Shown: positions 27,886 through 36,097 of the stretch, in pieces
Numbering within the stretch: the stretch's first letter is position 1
How the letters are laid out: each line of letters starts with the position of its first letter
Assembly: GCF_006874585.1 (NCBI RefSeq)
Contig: NZ_CP029762.1
Span: 797,607 to 847,606, forward strand
Length of the DNA: 50,000 bases
Source: Sphingomonas sp. IC081
Lineage (GTDB): Bacteria > Pseudomonadota > Alphaproteobacteria > Sphingomonadales > Sphingomonadaceae
Reading direction: 5' to 3'
The notes under the pieces: generated by a model
Seen by the model: only the letters and a program-made list of their open reading frames with translations
Database searches by the model: none
Told to the model about the DNA's origin: nothing
Made by a program: the position numbers and the translations under genes

Positions 27886-30051
27886 GTGAAGACGTCCTCG
27901 ATCATCAAGTGCGGCCTCGTGGCGACCAGCGCCGGGTTTGCACTGTGCCAGGCTTCCGCCGCGCTTGCGCAGGAGGCAAGCGATGCGCCTGCGGCCAGCG
28001 CCCCCACCCTCGACGAGATCGTCGTCACCGCCACCAAGCGCGGACAGGCCTCCAACGTGCAGGACGTGCCGTTTGCCGTCACCGCTTTCGGCGCCCAGCA
28101 GCTAGAGGACCAGCACTTCACCACAGTGCAGAGCCTGAGCTACAACATGCCAAACGTGCAATTGAACGCCGTGGGCACGACGCCGGGCTATGCCAACTTC
28201 TCGATCCGCGGCCTCGGCATCAACAGCTCGATCCCCTCGATCGACCCGACCGTGGGCGTGTTCATGGACGGCGTCTACCTCGGCGTCAGCGCCGGCGTGG
28301 TGTTCGGCAACTTCGACATCGAGGGCCTCGAAGTGCTGCGCGGACCGCAGGGCCTGCTGTTCGGCCGTAACGTCACCGGCGGCGCGATGGTGATCCGCAC
28401 CACTACGCCCAAGGACACGTTCTCGGCAGACCTGCGCGCCTCGGTGTCCTCGGGCCCCGAATACAAGATCAGCGGCGTCGTCACCGGGCCGATCGTCCAG
28501 GACAAGATCTCGGCCAAGCTGGCCGTCTACTACGACAAGGACACCGGCTATTACGTCAACGATTACAACAACAACCACGATCTCGGCAAGAACCGCACGC
28601 TGATCGTGCGCCCGGCCCTGCGCTTCACCCCGATCGACGGGTTCGAATCCGTGTTCCGCTACGAATACGGCAAGTACGACGGCGACGGTGCAGTGGCGAG
28701 CAACCACGGGCTCTATCCCCGCAACAGCTTCCACGTGAACATCGACGAAGAAGGCTTTGCCCACAACTACTGGCACATGGCCTCGAACGAGACCAACATC
28801 GACACCGCCTTCGGTGACGGCAAGATCACCAACATCATGGCCTACCGCGAATACAACGCACGGGTCTTCAACGACATCGACGCCTCGCCATCCTACGCCT
28901 TCCACTCGGGCAACACCACGCATCAGAAGCAGATGAGCGAGGAACTGCGCTGGGCCAGCACCTTCGGCAAGGTAGACGTGACCACCGGCCTTTATTACTT
29001 CACCCAGCGCATCGACTACAAGGAAGTGCGCAAGCTTTCGAACGGTGCCCGCACGCTGTCGGGCGGCGGCATCCAGAACCAGGATACCTACGGCATCTTC
29101 GGTTCGGCCGACTGGCACTTCACCGACACGCTGACGCTGAACCTCGGCGCGCGCTACACCACTGAGACCAAGGACGTGAAGGTCGCCAACCTCACCGCCA
29201 CCGGCTGCGACTACGAAGCGCAGACCTGCAACTACACCTTCAACGACAAGCACACCTGGAAGGGGCTGACCCCGCGCATCGGCATGCAGTGGCAGCCCGA
29301 CAGCCAGACGCAGGTCTACGGCTTCTGGACGCGCGGCTTCCGCTCAGGCGGCTACAACTTCCGCAACGTCTATACCCAGGTCGATCCCGGCCCGTTCAAC
29401 GACGAAGTGCAGAACTCTTGGGAAGTCGGCGTGAAGAAGGACCTCTTCGGCATCGCCCGCATCAACCTGGCCGCCTTCTGGAACACCATCGACGACGTCC
29501 AGCGCGAGATCCAGATCCCGGTCGTCGGCGTCGGCACGGCGCAGGTCATCACCAATTCGGCCAATGCCCGCATCCGCGGCCTGGAAGGCGAATTCACGCT
29601 GAAGCCGGGCGCCGGATTCACCCTGACCGCGCAGGCCGGCTACACCGAGGGCAAGTACACCGACGTGTTCTACGACCTCAACAACGACGGCGTGATCGAC
29701 GCCAAGGACTATGGCCTCAAGCTGCCGCGCCTCGCCCCGTGGAGCTATGGCAGCACGGTTGCATGGGGCGGCGACTTCGGCGATCTGGGCGTGGATGCCC
29801 GCGTCAGCGCCAACTACCGGGATGCCGACTGGTACAACGATGCCAACACCGGCCTGATGCGTGCCGCGACCATGGTCGATGCCAACCTGACGTTCAAATA
29901 TTCGAACTACAGCCTCTCGTTCTACGGCACCAACCTCCTCAACGAGGCCACTTTCGGGGCTGAGGCGCCGCTGGCGTTCTTCTCCGGATCGACCTTCTCG
30001 CCGCTCAACAAGGGCCGTGTCTACGGCGTCGAAGTCGCCGCGAAGTTCTGA
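27886..30051 (+). CDS. TonB-dependent outer-membrane receptor
   Basis: The product is 721 residues from the GTG at 27886, preceded by GGGAGAAGAA. A signal peptide ends near residue 28 (SAALAQEAS). The TonB box is LDEIVVTATKRG, followed by the plug with NFSIRGLGINSS and FGNFDIEGLEVLRGPQGLLF, and a barrel ending in VEVAAKF with the usual terminal Phe. The short plug-to-barrel layout and sequence style match the large sphingomonad receptor group used for hydrophobic or aromatic growth substrates. It diverges from the acyl-CoA synthetase operon over a gap with three operator-like sites, so it is a good candidate for the importer of the pathway substrate. Confidence 0.95.
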   Translation: MKTSSIIKCGLVATSAGFALCQASAALAQEASDAPAASAPTLDEIVVTATKRGQASNVQDVPFAVTAFGAQQLEDQHFTTVQSLSYNMPNVQLNAVGTTPGYANFSIRGLGINSSIPSIDPTVGVFMDGVYLGVSAGVVFGNFDIEGLEVLRGPQGLLFGRNVTGGAMVIRTTTPKDTFSADLRASVSSGPEYKISGVVTGPIVQDKISAKLAVYYDKDTGYYVNDYNNNHDLGKNRTLIVRPALRFTPIDGFESVFRYEYGKYDGDGAVASNHGLYPRNSFHVNIDEEGFAHNYWHMASNETNIDTAFGDGKITNIMAYREYNARVFNDIDASPSYAFHSGNTTHQKQMSEELRWASTFGKVDVTTGLYYFTQRIDYKEVRKLSNGARTLSGGGIQNQDTYGIFGSADWHFTDTLTLNLGARYTTETKDVKVANLTATGCDYEAQTCNYTFNDKHTWKGLTPRIGMQWQPDSQTQVYGFWTRGFRSGGYNFRNVYTQVDPGPFNDEVQNSWEVGVKKDLFGIARINLAAFWNTIDDVQREIQIPVVGVGTAQVITNSANARIRGLEGEFTLKPGAGFTLTAQAGYTEGKYTDVFYDLNNDGVIDAKDYGLKLPRLAPWSYGSTVAWGGDFGDLGVDARVSANYRDADWYNDANTGLMRAATMVDANLTFKYSNYSLSFYGTNLLNEATFGAEAPLAFFSGSTFSPLNKGRVYGVEVAAKF

Positions 30052-30095
30052 CGCGCCTCAGGGGCGGGTCGCCAGCGATCCGCCCCGGCGCACGG

Positions 30096-30145
30096 GGGCC
30101 GGCGGGCCTCTCCACCCGTACCAACTGCCCGCCGGCCCTTCTTTT
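30096..30145 (+). terminator. Intrinsic terminator after the TonB receptor
   Basis: GGGCCGGCGGG at 30096-30106 pairs perfectly with CCCGCCGGCCC at 30128-30138 across a 21-base loop and is followed by TTCTTTT. The long loop makes it slightly less certain. Confidence 0.75.
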
Positions 30146-30422
30146 CAAGGGACATGCCTGAAGCGCGGCCTTCCCCGCTTCCCCCGCCCGGCATGCCGGC
30201 ACCGCCGCGCGGCGCCCCGGACCGACGCGACAAACCACAAGCAAAAAGCGTCTGATCCCGCACGGGCACCACGTCCCCGAGCATCCCCAAGGGCCCATTT
30301 CCCCAGCATCCATTGTCTCCCCTGCGGAGACAGTCTGTCGACAATTTTCGGAATTATCCCGGCGCGATTGGAGGACCATATCGCCGCTGTCCCAGGAGGA
30401 CAGCAATACAGGGATAACAAAA
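30146..30422 (+). promoter_or_regulatory. Leader region of the outer-membrane protein gene with two small hairpins
   Basis: The gap holds no gene. TGTCTCC (30314-30320) pairs with GGAGACA (30326-30332) over five bases, and CTGTCC (30387-30392) pairs with GGACAG (30398-30403) over five bases. TGTCGACA lies between them. The second hairpin is 20 bases before the start codon and could affect ribosome access or messenger stability. Confidence 0.4.
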
Positions 30423-31004
30423 ATGAAGACGTTCATCGCAGGGATTCTGGCCGCCGCATCGGTGTTTTCGGTAACGCCTGCTTTCGCGGATGCGTTCCAG
30501 GGCCCCTATGTCGGTGTGCAGGCCGGCTGGAACCATGACCGCGTACATGGCGCCGATACCGACATCGGTGACCTCGATGTTCGCGACAATCGCGATTCCT
30601 TCATCGGCGGCGCCTTCGCCGGCTACAACTACAAGATCACGCCGAACGTCGTGATCGGTGCCGAAGGCGGCTTCGACCTTGGCGCCAGCGACCGCGTGCG
30701 CGGTGCCGGCGGTGTGGTTGACCCCAACTACTCGTTCGACCTCTCGGCCCGTGCCGGCTACCTCGTTGACCAGAAGACCATGCTCTACGTGCGCGGCGGC
30801 TACGAGAACCTGCGTGCCCGCGTCTCGGACGGGGTCGTGCAGGGCCACGACACCTTCGATGGCTGGAGCGTGGGTGGCGGCGTCGAACGCGCGATCCTCG
30901 ACAACGTCACCGCGCGGATCGAATATCGCTACTCGGACCTCGGCAGCAACGGCAATGGCTTCGACCGTCACCAGGCCCTGGTCGGCGTTGCCTACCACTT
31001 CTGA
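30423..31004 (+). CDS. Small outer-membrane beta-barrel protein (Omp25/OmpA-barrel type)
   Basis: The product is 193 residues. A clean signal peptide (MKTFIAGILAAASVFSVTPAFA) ends at residue 22, and the mature chain begins with FQGPYVGVQAGWNHD. About eight amphipathic strands alternate with short turns, including SFIGGAFAGYNYKI, SFDLSARAGYLV, YVRGGYENLRARV and ITARIEYRYSD-like segments. The last residues VGVAYHF end in Phe, the outer-membrane insertion signal. It is a structural or adhesion-type porin-like protein rather than an enzyme. It is flanked by its own leader and by a strong terminator, so it is monocistronic. Confidence 0.88.
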   Translation: MKTFIAGILAAASVFSVTPAFADAFQGPYVGVQAGWNHDRVHGADTDIGDLDVRDNRDSFIGGAFAGYNYKITPNVVIGAEGGFDLGASDRVRGAGGVVDPNYSFDLSARAGYLVDQKTMLYVRGGYENLRARVSDGVVQGHDTFDGWSVGGGVERAILDNVTARIEYRYSDLGSNGNGFDRHQALVGVAYHF

Positions 31005-31018
31005 GGATTGAACAGGCA

Positions 31019-31057
31019 AAAGGCCGAAGCGCGACGATCGCGCTTCGGCCTTTCCTC
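31019..31057. terminator. Strong intrinsic terminator between the outer-membrane protein and the monooxygenase
   Basis: A perfect 15-bp stem, AAAGGCCGAAGCGCG at 31019-31033 with its complement at 31039-31053, encloses the loop ACGAT. It has an A-run and a T-run at its ends and can serve both converging genes. Confidence 0.9.
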
Positions 31058-31101
31058 TATCCCGGTGAGAGCGGGAGCGCCCCGCAGACCGACCGGCCCG
31101 G

Positions 31102-32754
31102 TCAGCCGACCGTTTCGCCTACGCCCGCCTTCTCGAATACCATGCCGCGCCAGTTGTCGTCGGCTGCGTCCTGGCAAGCTTCGCGGTAAGCCTTGAAGCC
31201 GCCGGTATACATCGTCAGGCCCCGCGCCTTGCCCGCCACGTTGGCGCCGGTGTACCAGGTCTTCGCCTTGCTCACGAGCGTATTGAGCGAGAGTTCGTGG
31301 ACCAGGTCCATCCACTCCTGCTCGGCCTCGCCGGTGGGTTCCATCGCCGTCAGCCCGCTGCTGCGCATGTGGTCGATTGCCTGCGCCAGCCAGTTCACGT
31401 TCTGCTCGTTGATGGTGAAGATGTTCGCGAGCGCCGAAGGGCCGTTGGGGCCGCAGATCATGAACAGGTTGGGAAAGTCCTTCATCATCAGGCCGAGGTA
31501 GGAATGGGCGCCGTCCTTCCACTCCTGATTGATGGTCTTGCCGCCGCGGCCCACGACGTCGAAGGCCATCAGCGCGCCGGTCAGGCCGTCGTAGCCGGTG
31601 GCGAGGATCAGCATGTCCAGTTCGATCTCGCGCGTGGCGGTGCGCACGCCCTTCTCGGTCAGCCCGACGATCGGCTCCTTGAAGCAGTCGACGAGGTTCA
31701 CGTGCGGCTCGTTGTAGGTCTCGTAGTAGTTGGTATCGAGGCAGGCACGGCGCGCAAAGATCGGATAGCCGCGCGGTTTCAGCGTCTCGGCGGTCTCGGG
31801 ATCGTTCACGACTTCGCTGATCTTGCCGCGCACGAATTCGGCGACCTGCTCGTTGGCCTCCTCGTTCTGCATGAGGTCGGCAAACGAGCCGAGGAAGGTG
31901 TGGCCGCCGTTCTGCCAGGCCGATTCCATGATCGCCACGCGCTGTTCGGGCGGCAGGCTGAAATAGGGGCGCGTGGTCGCCGGGCGCACGCCGCCGAGCG
32001 GGCTGTTACGCGCCCCTGCGCGCATCGCGGCAAGGTTGCGCTTGATCTCGGCGGTGTATTCGGCGCTGTGCTTGTGGTTGCGCATCGGCATGGTGAAGCT
32101 GGGCGTGCGCTGGAACACCGTCAGTTCCTGCGCTTCCTTCGCCACCACCGGGATGATCTGGATACCGGTGGAGCCCACGCCGACCACGCCCACGCGCTTG
32201 CCTTCGTAGCTGACCGCCTCCTTGGGCCACCGGCCGGAGTAATAAAGCTCGCCCTTGAAGCTGTCGAAATCCTCGAAGTCCGGCTTCTTGGGCACCGAGA
32301 GCGGGCCCGTCGCCATCACCGCATAGGTCGCCTCGAACGTCTTGCCGGTGCTGGTGCGGAATGACCAGACCTGCCGCGCCTCGTCATAGGCGGCGCGTTC
32401 GACGCGGGTTTCGAACAGGTAGTCCTTGCGCAGTTCGTGGCGGTCGGCAACGAAGTTGATGTATTCGAGGATTTCCGGCTGGGCCGCGAACTGTTCGGAC
32501 CACGACCATTCGGCATCGACTTCGGGCGAGAAGGTGTAGCAGTAGTCGATGGTCAGCAGGTCGCATCGCGCGCCCGGATAGCGGTTCCAGTACCAGACCC
32601 CGCCGACGTTATCGCCGGCCTCGATGCCCAGCACCGAAAGCCCCATCTCGCGCAGCTTGTAGACGGCGTAGAGGCCGCCGATGCCCGCGCCCACGACGAT
32701 CGCATCGTAAGTGGCGTCGACGTTTCCATTCGTATTTTCAACCATTTCGCCCAT
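31102..32754 (-). CDS. Flavin-dependent Baeyer-Villiger-type monooxygenase
   Basis: The product is 550 residues; the ATG at 32745 is an alternative start. The FAD Rossmann motif GAGIGG is at 22-27, the long fingerprint GGVWYWNRYPGARCD at 51-65, and the NADPH motif GVGSTG at 192-197. The Baeyer-Villiger signature FxGxxxHxxxWP reads FKGELYYSGRWP at 166-177, so the expected His is Tyr172. Length and all other motifs fit type I cyclohexanone/phenylacetone-monooxygenase relatives, which insert oxygen next to a ketone to give an ester or lactone. It is the last gene of the minus-strand block led by the CMD gene, but has its own operator-like site upstream at 32835. Confidence 0.9.
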   Translation of the reverse strand: MGEMVENTNGNVDATYDAIVVGAGIGGLYAVYKLREMGLSVLGIEAGDNVGGVWYWNRYPGARCDLLTIDYCYTFSPEVDAEWSWSEQFAAQPEILEYINFVADRHELRKDYLFETRVERAAYDEARQVWSFRTSTGKTFEATYAVMATGPLSVPKKPDFEDFDSFKGELYYSGRWPKEAVSYEGKRVGVVGVGSTGIQIIPVVAKEAQELTVFQRTPSFTMPMRNHKHSAEYTAEIKRNLAAMRAGARNSPLGGVRPATTRPYFSLPPEQRVAIMESAWQNGGHTFLGSFADLMQNEEANEQVAEFVRGKISEVVNDPETAETLKPRGYPIFARRACLDTNYYETYNEPHVNLVDCFKEPIVGLTEKGVRTATREIELDMLILATGYDGLTGALMAFDVVGRGGKTINQEWKDGAHSYLGLMMKDFPNLFMICGPNGPSALANIFTINEQNVNWLAQAIDHMRSSGLTAMEPTGEAEQEWMDLVHELSLNTLVSKAKTWYTGANVAGKARGLTMYTGGFKAYREACQDAADDNWRGMVFEKAGVGETVG

Positions 32755-32834
32755 CTCTCCTGGGAAACCCCGATCCGCCGATCATGCCGTAGCACCTTGC
32801 CGGAGGCCGAAGGTTTGGGGCCCGGCGGACCCAA

Positions 32835-32850
32835 AATCACATCCGTGCGG
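32835..32850. promoter_or_regulatory. Operator-like 16-mer, copy 8 (AATCACATCCGTGCGG)
   Basis: It lies in the 102-bp gap between the acyl-CoA dehydrogenase stop and the monooxygenase start. The core ATCACATCCGTG is intact, while the outer right half has decayed. Confidence 0.45.
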
Positions 32851-32856
32851 TGCGCC

Positions 32857-33975
32857 TCACGCCGCCGCGACGAAGCGCGCGAGGTGATGTTCGGCAGAGC
32901 CGTAGGCACTTGCGAGCATCATCTGCCGCTTGAGGTGGTGGCTGATGATCAGCTCGTCCGAGAAACCGACGCCGCCGTGCAGCTGCACCGCTTGTCGTCC
33001 CACATAGAGCCCGCATTGCCCCACCCGCGCCTTGGCTGCGGAGACGACGCGGCGGCGTTTCGGCGCCGGCAGGCCAAGGCTCAGCGTCGCGCGGTAGGAC
33101 AGCGAGCGCGCCTCTTCGAGCGCGATGGCCATATCGACCGCGCGGTGCTGCAGGGACTGGAAGCTGCCGATCGCCACGCCGAACTGCTTGCGCGTGCGCA
33201 AGTATTCCAGCGTACCGGCAAGCGCCGCGTCCATCGACCCCACCGCTTCGGCAAGATGCGCGCAGATCGCCCTATCGACCGCGAGTTCCACGTCCGCCAG
33301 CGCGCCGTCTGCCTCGCCGATCAGCACCGCGGTGACGCCGCTGAATGTCAGGCGGGCATGGCGATGCTGGTCGATAGCGCGGAAACGCTGCACGGACAGC
33401 CCCGGCGCATCGGCACGCACGAGGAACAGGCTGACGCCTTCAGCATCCGAAATCCCGCCGCCGGTCCGGGCCGTGACCACGAACCAGTCGGCATCGGCGC
33501 CATCCTCGACATGCAGCTTCTCCCCGGTGAGCGTCCATTCGCCGCCGCTGCTGCGCTGTGCCGAAAGGCCAACCCACGCAAGGTCGTAGCCGCCATCGGG
33601 TTCCAGCAGCCCGGCTGCGACCTTGGCGGTGCCTTCTCCAATCGCGCCGAGCACTTCCGCAGCCGCATCCCCGCCATCGCCGAGCAGCGCAGGCACCAGC
33701 ACCGCGCTGGCGACATAAGGCACCGGGATCAGATGGCGCCCCATGCCTTCCATCACCGCCATGACATCGACCGGCGATCCGCCAAGCCCGCCGTGTTCCT
33801 CGGCAATCGGCAGCATCAGCCAGCCGAGTTCGGCCATCTGCGCCCAGGTCTGCGCGGTGAGCCCGTCAAAGTTCTCCAGCAGCTTGAGCCGGTCGCTCGA
33901 CGGCCAGAGATCCTTGCCGAGACGGTCGGCACTATCGGCCAGCATGCGCTGTTCGTCGGAAAATTCGAAATTCAT
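32857..33975 (-). CDS. Acyl-CoA dehydrogenase family protein, second subunit of a pair
   Basis: The product is 372 residues from the ATG at 33975. It starts MNFEFSDEQRMLADSADRL, has the TRKQFGVAIGSFQSLQHRAVDM helix and ends in AVQLHGGVGFSDELIISHHLKRQ. The FAD/substrate loop normally reading (S/T)EP.aGSD is degenerate (LLEPDGGYDLAWV), and the acyl-binding face is poorly conserved. Such divergent proteins pair with a normal acyl-CoA dehydrogenase to make heterotetramers in steroid side-chain and ring degradation (ChsE1-ChsE2, FadE28-FadE29 style). Only 7 bp separate it from the neighbouring dehydrogenase. The subunit role is inferred from this pairing. Confidence 0.85.
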   Translation of the reverse strand: MNFEFSDEQRMLADSADRLGKDLWPSSDRLKLLENFDGLTAQTWAQMAELGWLMLPIAEEHGGLGGSPVDVMAVMEGMGRHLIPVPYVASAVLVPALLGDGGDAAAEVLGAIGEGTAKVAAGLLEPDGGYDLAWVGLSAQRSSGGEWTLTGEKLHVEDGADADWFVVTARTGGGISDAEGVSLFLVRADAPGLSVQRFRAIDQHRHARLTFSGVTAVLIGEADGALADVELAVDRAICAHLAEAVGSMDAALAGTLEYLRTRKQFGVAIGSFQSLQHRAVDMAIALEEARSLSYRATLSLGLPAPKRRRVVSAAKARVGQCGLYVGRQAVQLHGGVGFSDELIISHHLKRQMMLASAYGSAEHHLARFVAAA

Positions 33976-33982
33976 GGCAGCC

Positions 33983-35158
33983 TCACAGACCCAGCGCGCG
34001 GCGGGCGATGATGTTGTGCTGGATCTCGCTCGACCCGCCGTAGATCGAGGTGACCCGCGAATAGAGCGCGCCCTGCATCGCATAGGGCATGTCGACAGGG
34101 CCTTGCCCTTCCAACGCGCGGAAATGCGCCGCTTCGGGACCCAGCGCCTCGATCCACAGCGCGGTGCCGCGCTGGTAGAGGTCGGACCAGCGCAGCTTCA
34201 CCATCGACCCGCGCGGACCGGAATCCGCGCCCGAGGCAAGGTCGGCAAGCAGGCGCAGCACCATGGTTTCCAGCGCCATCGCCTCGATCTCGAGCTGGGC
34301 AAGCTGGGCGGCGAAAGCGGGCGTTTCAATCAACGGCACACCGCGAACCTTGCGTGCAGATGCGGCCTCGCGCACGCCGCCCAGCACTTGCGGCAGGTGG
34401 ATCGCGGTGGCCGAACAGACCATCCGCTCGCGGTCGAGCAGCACCTTGCCGTATTCCCAGCCGCGCCCTTCCTCGCCGACGAGGTTGCCCACCGGCACCC
34501 GCACATCGTCAAGGAAGACTTCGTTGGTGGTGTACTTCTCGTCCATCGTCTCGATCTTGCGGATCGCGATGCCGGGGGTGTTCATATCGACCAGCAGCAG
34601 CGAGATGCCCTGCTGGCGCTTGGGTTCCTGCGAGGTGCGGGCCAGCACGAACATGTGGCTGGCGACTTGCGCATAGCTGGTCCACATCTTCTGCCCGTTG
34701 AGGACGTAGTGGTCGCCGTCGCGCACGGCGGTGGTGCGCAGCGAGGCGAGGTCGGACCCAGCCCCCGGCTCGGAATAGCCCTGGCACCACCAGTCGTCGG
34801 CATGGATGATGCCGGGCAGATAGCGGTCCTTCAGTTCCTGCGAACCGTAAGTGAAGATGATCGGGCCGATCAGTTCGAGGCCCTGATGGAACTGGATCGG
34901 CGCTCCCGCACGCGCGGATTCGCTTTCGAAGATGTAGTTCTGCGCAGGAGACCAGCCCGGCCCGCCATATTCGACCGGCCATGTCGGCGCGCCCCATCCT
35001 TTAGCGGCAAGCGCCTTCTGGTAGGCGATCAGTTCCTGCGGTTCGAGCCGCAGCCCCGCGCGCACGCGGGTAAGCCATTCGGCGGGCACGTTCTCGGCGA
35101 AAAAGGCGCGTACCTCTTCGCGGAAGGCCAGTTCGGCGGATGTGAATTCGAGGTCCAT
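33983..35158 (-). CDS. Acyl-CoA dehydrogenase, first subunit of a pair
   Basis: The product is 391 residues from the ATG at 35158. It has the full set of motifs: QGYSEPGAGSDLASL for FAD and substrate, NGQKMWTSYAQVA, LVGEEGRGWEYGKVLLDRER, and the C-terminal SRVTSIYGGSSEIQHNIIARRALGL. It resembles the FadE29/ChsE-type dehydrogenases acting on bulky or cyclic acyl-CoA esters. It introduces a 2,3-double bond with electrons passed to ETF. It lies 66 bp after the lactonase-type gene and 7 bp before the divergent partner, within the block CMD, SMP-30, dehydrogenase pair, monooxygenase. Confidence 0.93.
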   Translation of the reverse strand: MDLEFTSAELAFREEVRAFFAENVPAEWLTRVRAGLRLEPQELIAYQKALAAKGWGAPTWPVEYGGPGWSPAQNYIFESESARAGAPIQFHQGLELIGPIIFTYGSQELKDRYLPGIIHADDWWCQGYSEPGAGSDLASLRTTAVRDGDHYVLNGQKMWTSYAQVASHMFVLARTSQEPKRQQGISLLLVDMNTPGIAIRKIETMDEKYTTNEVFLDDVRVPVGNLVGEEGRGWEYGKVLLDRERMVCSATAIHLPQVLGGVREAASARKVRGVPLIETPAFAAQLAQLEIEAMALETMVLRLLADLASGADSGPRGSMVKLRWSDLYQRGTALWIEALGPEAAHFRALEGQGPVDMPYAMQGALYSRVTSIYGGSSEIQHNIIARRALGL

Positions 35159-35224
35159 GAACAAGTCACTGCCTGCTCCCCCCGCCTCCTTGCCAGTACG
35201 AGGGGGCCCCGCGCCCCGCTAATT

Positions 35225-36097
35225 TCAAGTGTGATAGATCGCCTCGGTAATTCCCCTCGCGCCAAGCCCGGTGATCGCCAGCATCCGGCCCGCGTCCGGG
35301 TGATCGCTCTTCAGCTTGTGGCCCGAATCGGCGATGGTGGTCACGTAAAGCGTGGCCAGATCGGCGCCGCCGAACGCCGGACAGGCCGGATAGGGCACGG
35401 GCAGATCGATGGTTCGGAGAAGGTCTCCCTCCGGCGAGATGCAGCCGATCTGCTGTGTCGTGACCAGCGCGACCCACAGCCGTCCTTCACTATCGACCGT
35501 CGCCCCGTCCGGTGCCGCACCGATCATGCTGCAATCGAAAAATGCCTCCCTCGGCCCGAGCGCACCGGTCTCGGGATCATAGGGATAACGGCGGATCACG
35601 CCCTCCAGCGTATCCGACAGATAGAGCCAGCGCCCGCAGGGCGAAAAGCAGATCGAATTCGCCAGCTTCATCCCCGTTTCGAGCCGGGTCGCGGTGCCAC
35701 CGCGTTCGAGGCGCCAGACGCCCGCCAGCGCCTCTGCTTGCCCGCCATGCTGCATGGTGCCGGACAGGAACCGCCCCTGCCGATCGGCCTTGCCGTCGTT
35801 GAAGCGGATGGCGCCCTCCCCGATATCCGGCGCGGCAATCGGCTGCGCATGGCCGTCATCCGCGATCAGCGCGAAGTGATCGGCAAAGGCCGCGACCAGA
35901 ACCTTGCCGCCCATTGCCAGGCCGATCGAACCAACCGGCTGCGAGTATGTCCATTCGCGCTGGACAACGCCAAGCGCATCGGCGGCCATGACCCGGTTGA
36001 GGCGAATGTCGACCCACCAGAGCCAGCCGCGCCGCGCATCCCAGACCGGACTTTCGCCAAGATCATTGCGGCGGTCGGTGAAAAAGGCGATGTCCAT
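35225..36097 (-). CDS. SMP-30/gluconolactonase/LRE-family protein, candidate lactonase
   Basis: The product is 290 residues from the ATG at 36097, whose first base lies in the preceding TGA stop. The six-bladed propeller's metal ligands are visible: Glu15 (LGESPVWD), Asn147 (KLANSICFSPCG) and Asp197 (AAPDGATVDSEG), plus substrate-side Asn100 in IRFNDGKAD. The family hydrolyses sugar or other lactones with a divalent metal. No sugar genes adjoin it. Its neighbours are the CMD protein, acyl-CoA dehydrogenases and a Baeyer-Villiger monooxygenase, so opening of the lactone made by that monooxygenase is a plausible role. Its translation is coupled to the CMD gene. Confidence 0.9.
   Translation of the reverse strand: MDIAFFTDRRNDLGESPVWDARRGWLWWVDIRLNRVMAADALGVVQREWTYSQPVGSIGLAMGGKVLVAAFADHFALIADDGHAQPIAAPDIGEGAIRFNDGKADRQGRFLSGTMQHGGQAEALAGVWRLERGGTATRLETGMKLANSICFSPCGRWLYLSDTLEGVIRRYPYDPETGALGPREAFFDCSMIGAAPDGATVDSEGRLWVALVTTQQIGCISPEGDLLRTIDLPVPYPACPAFGGADLATLYVTTIADSGHKLKSDHPDAGRMLAITGLGARGITEAIYHT

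Noticed and set aside
35221..35236. GTGATA half site near the acyl-CoA dehydrogenase pair
   Set aside because: The left half overlaps the SMP-30 stop codon and does not match, so chance is likely.
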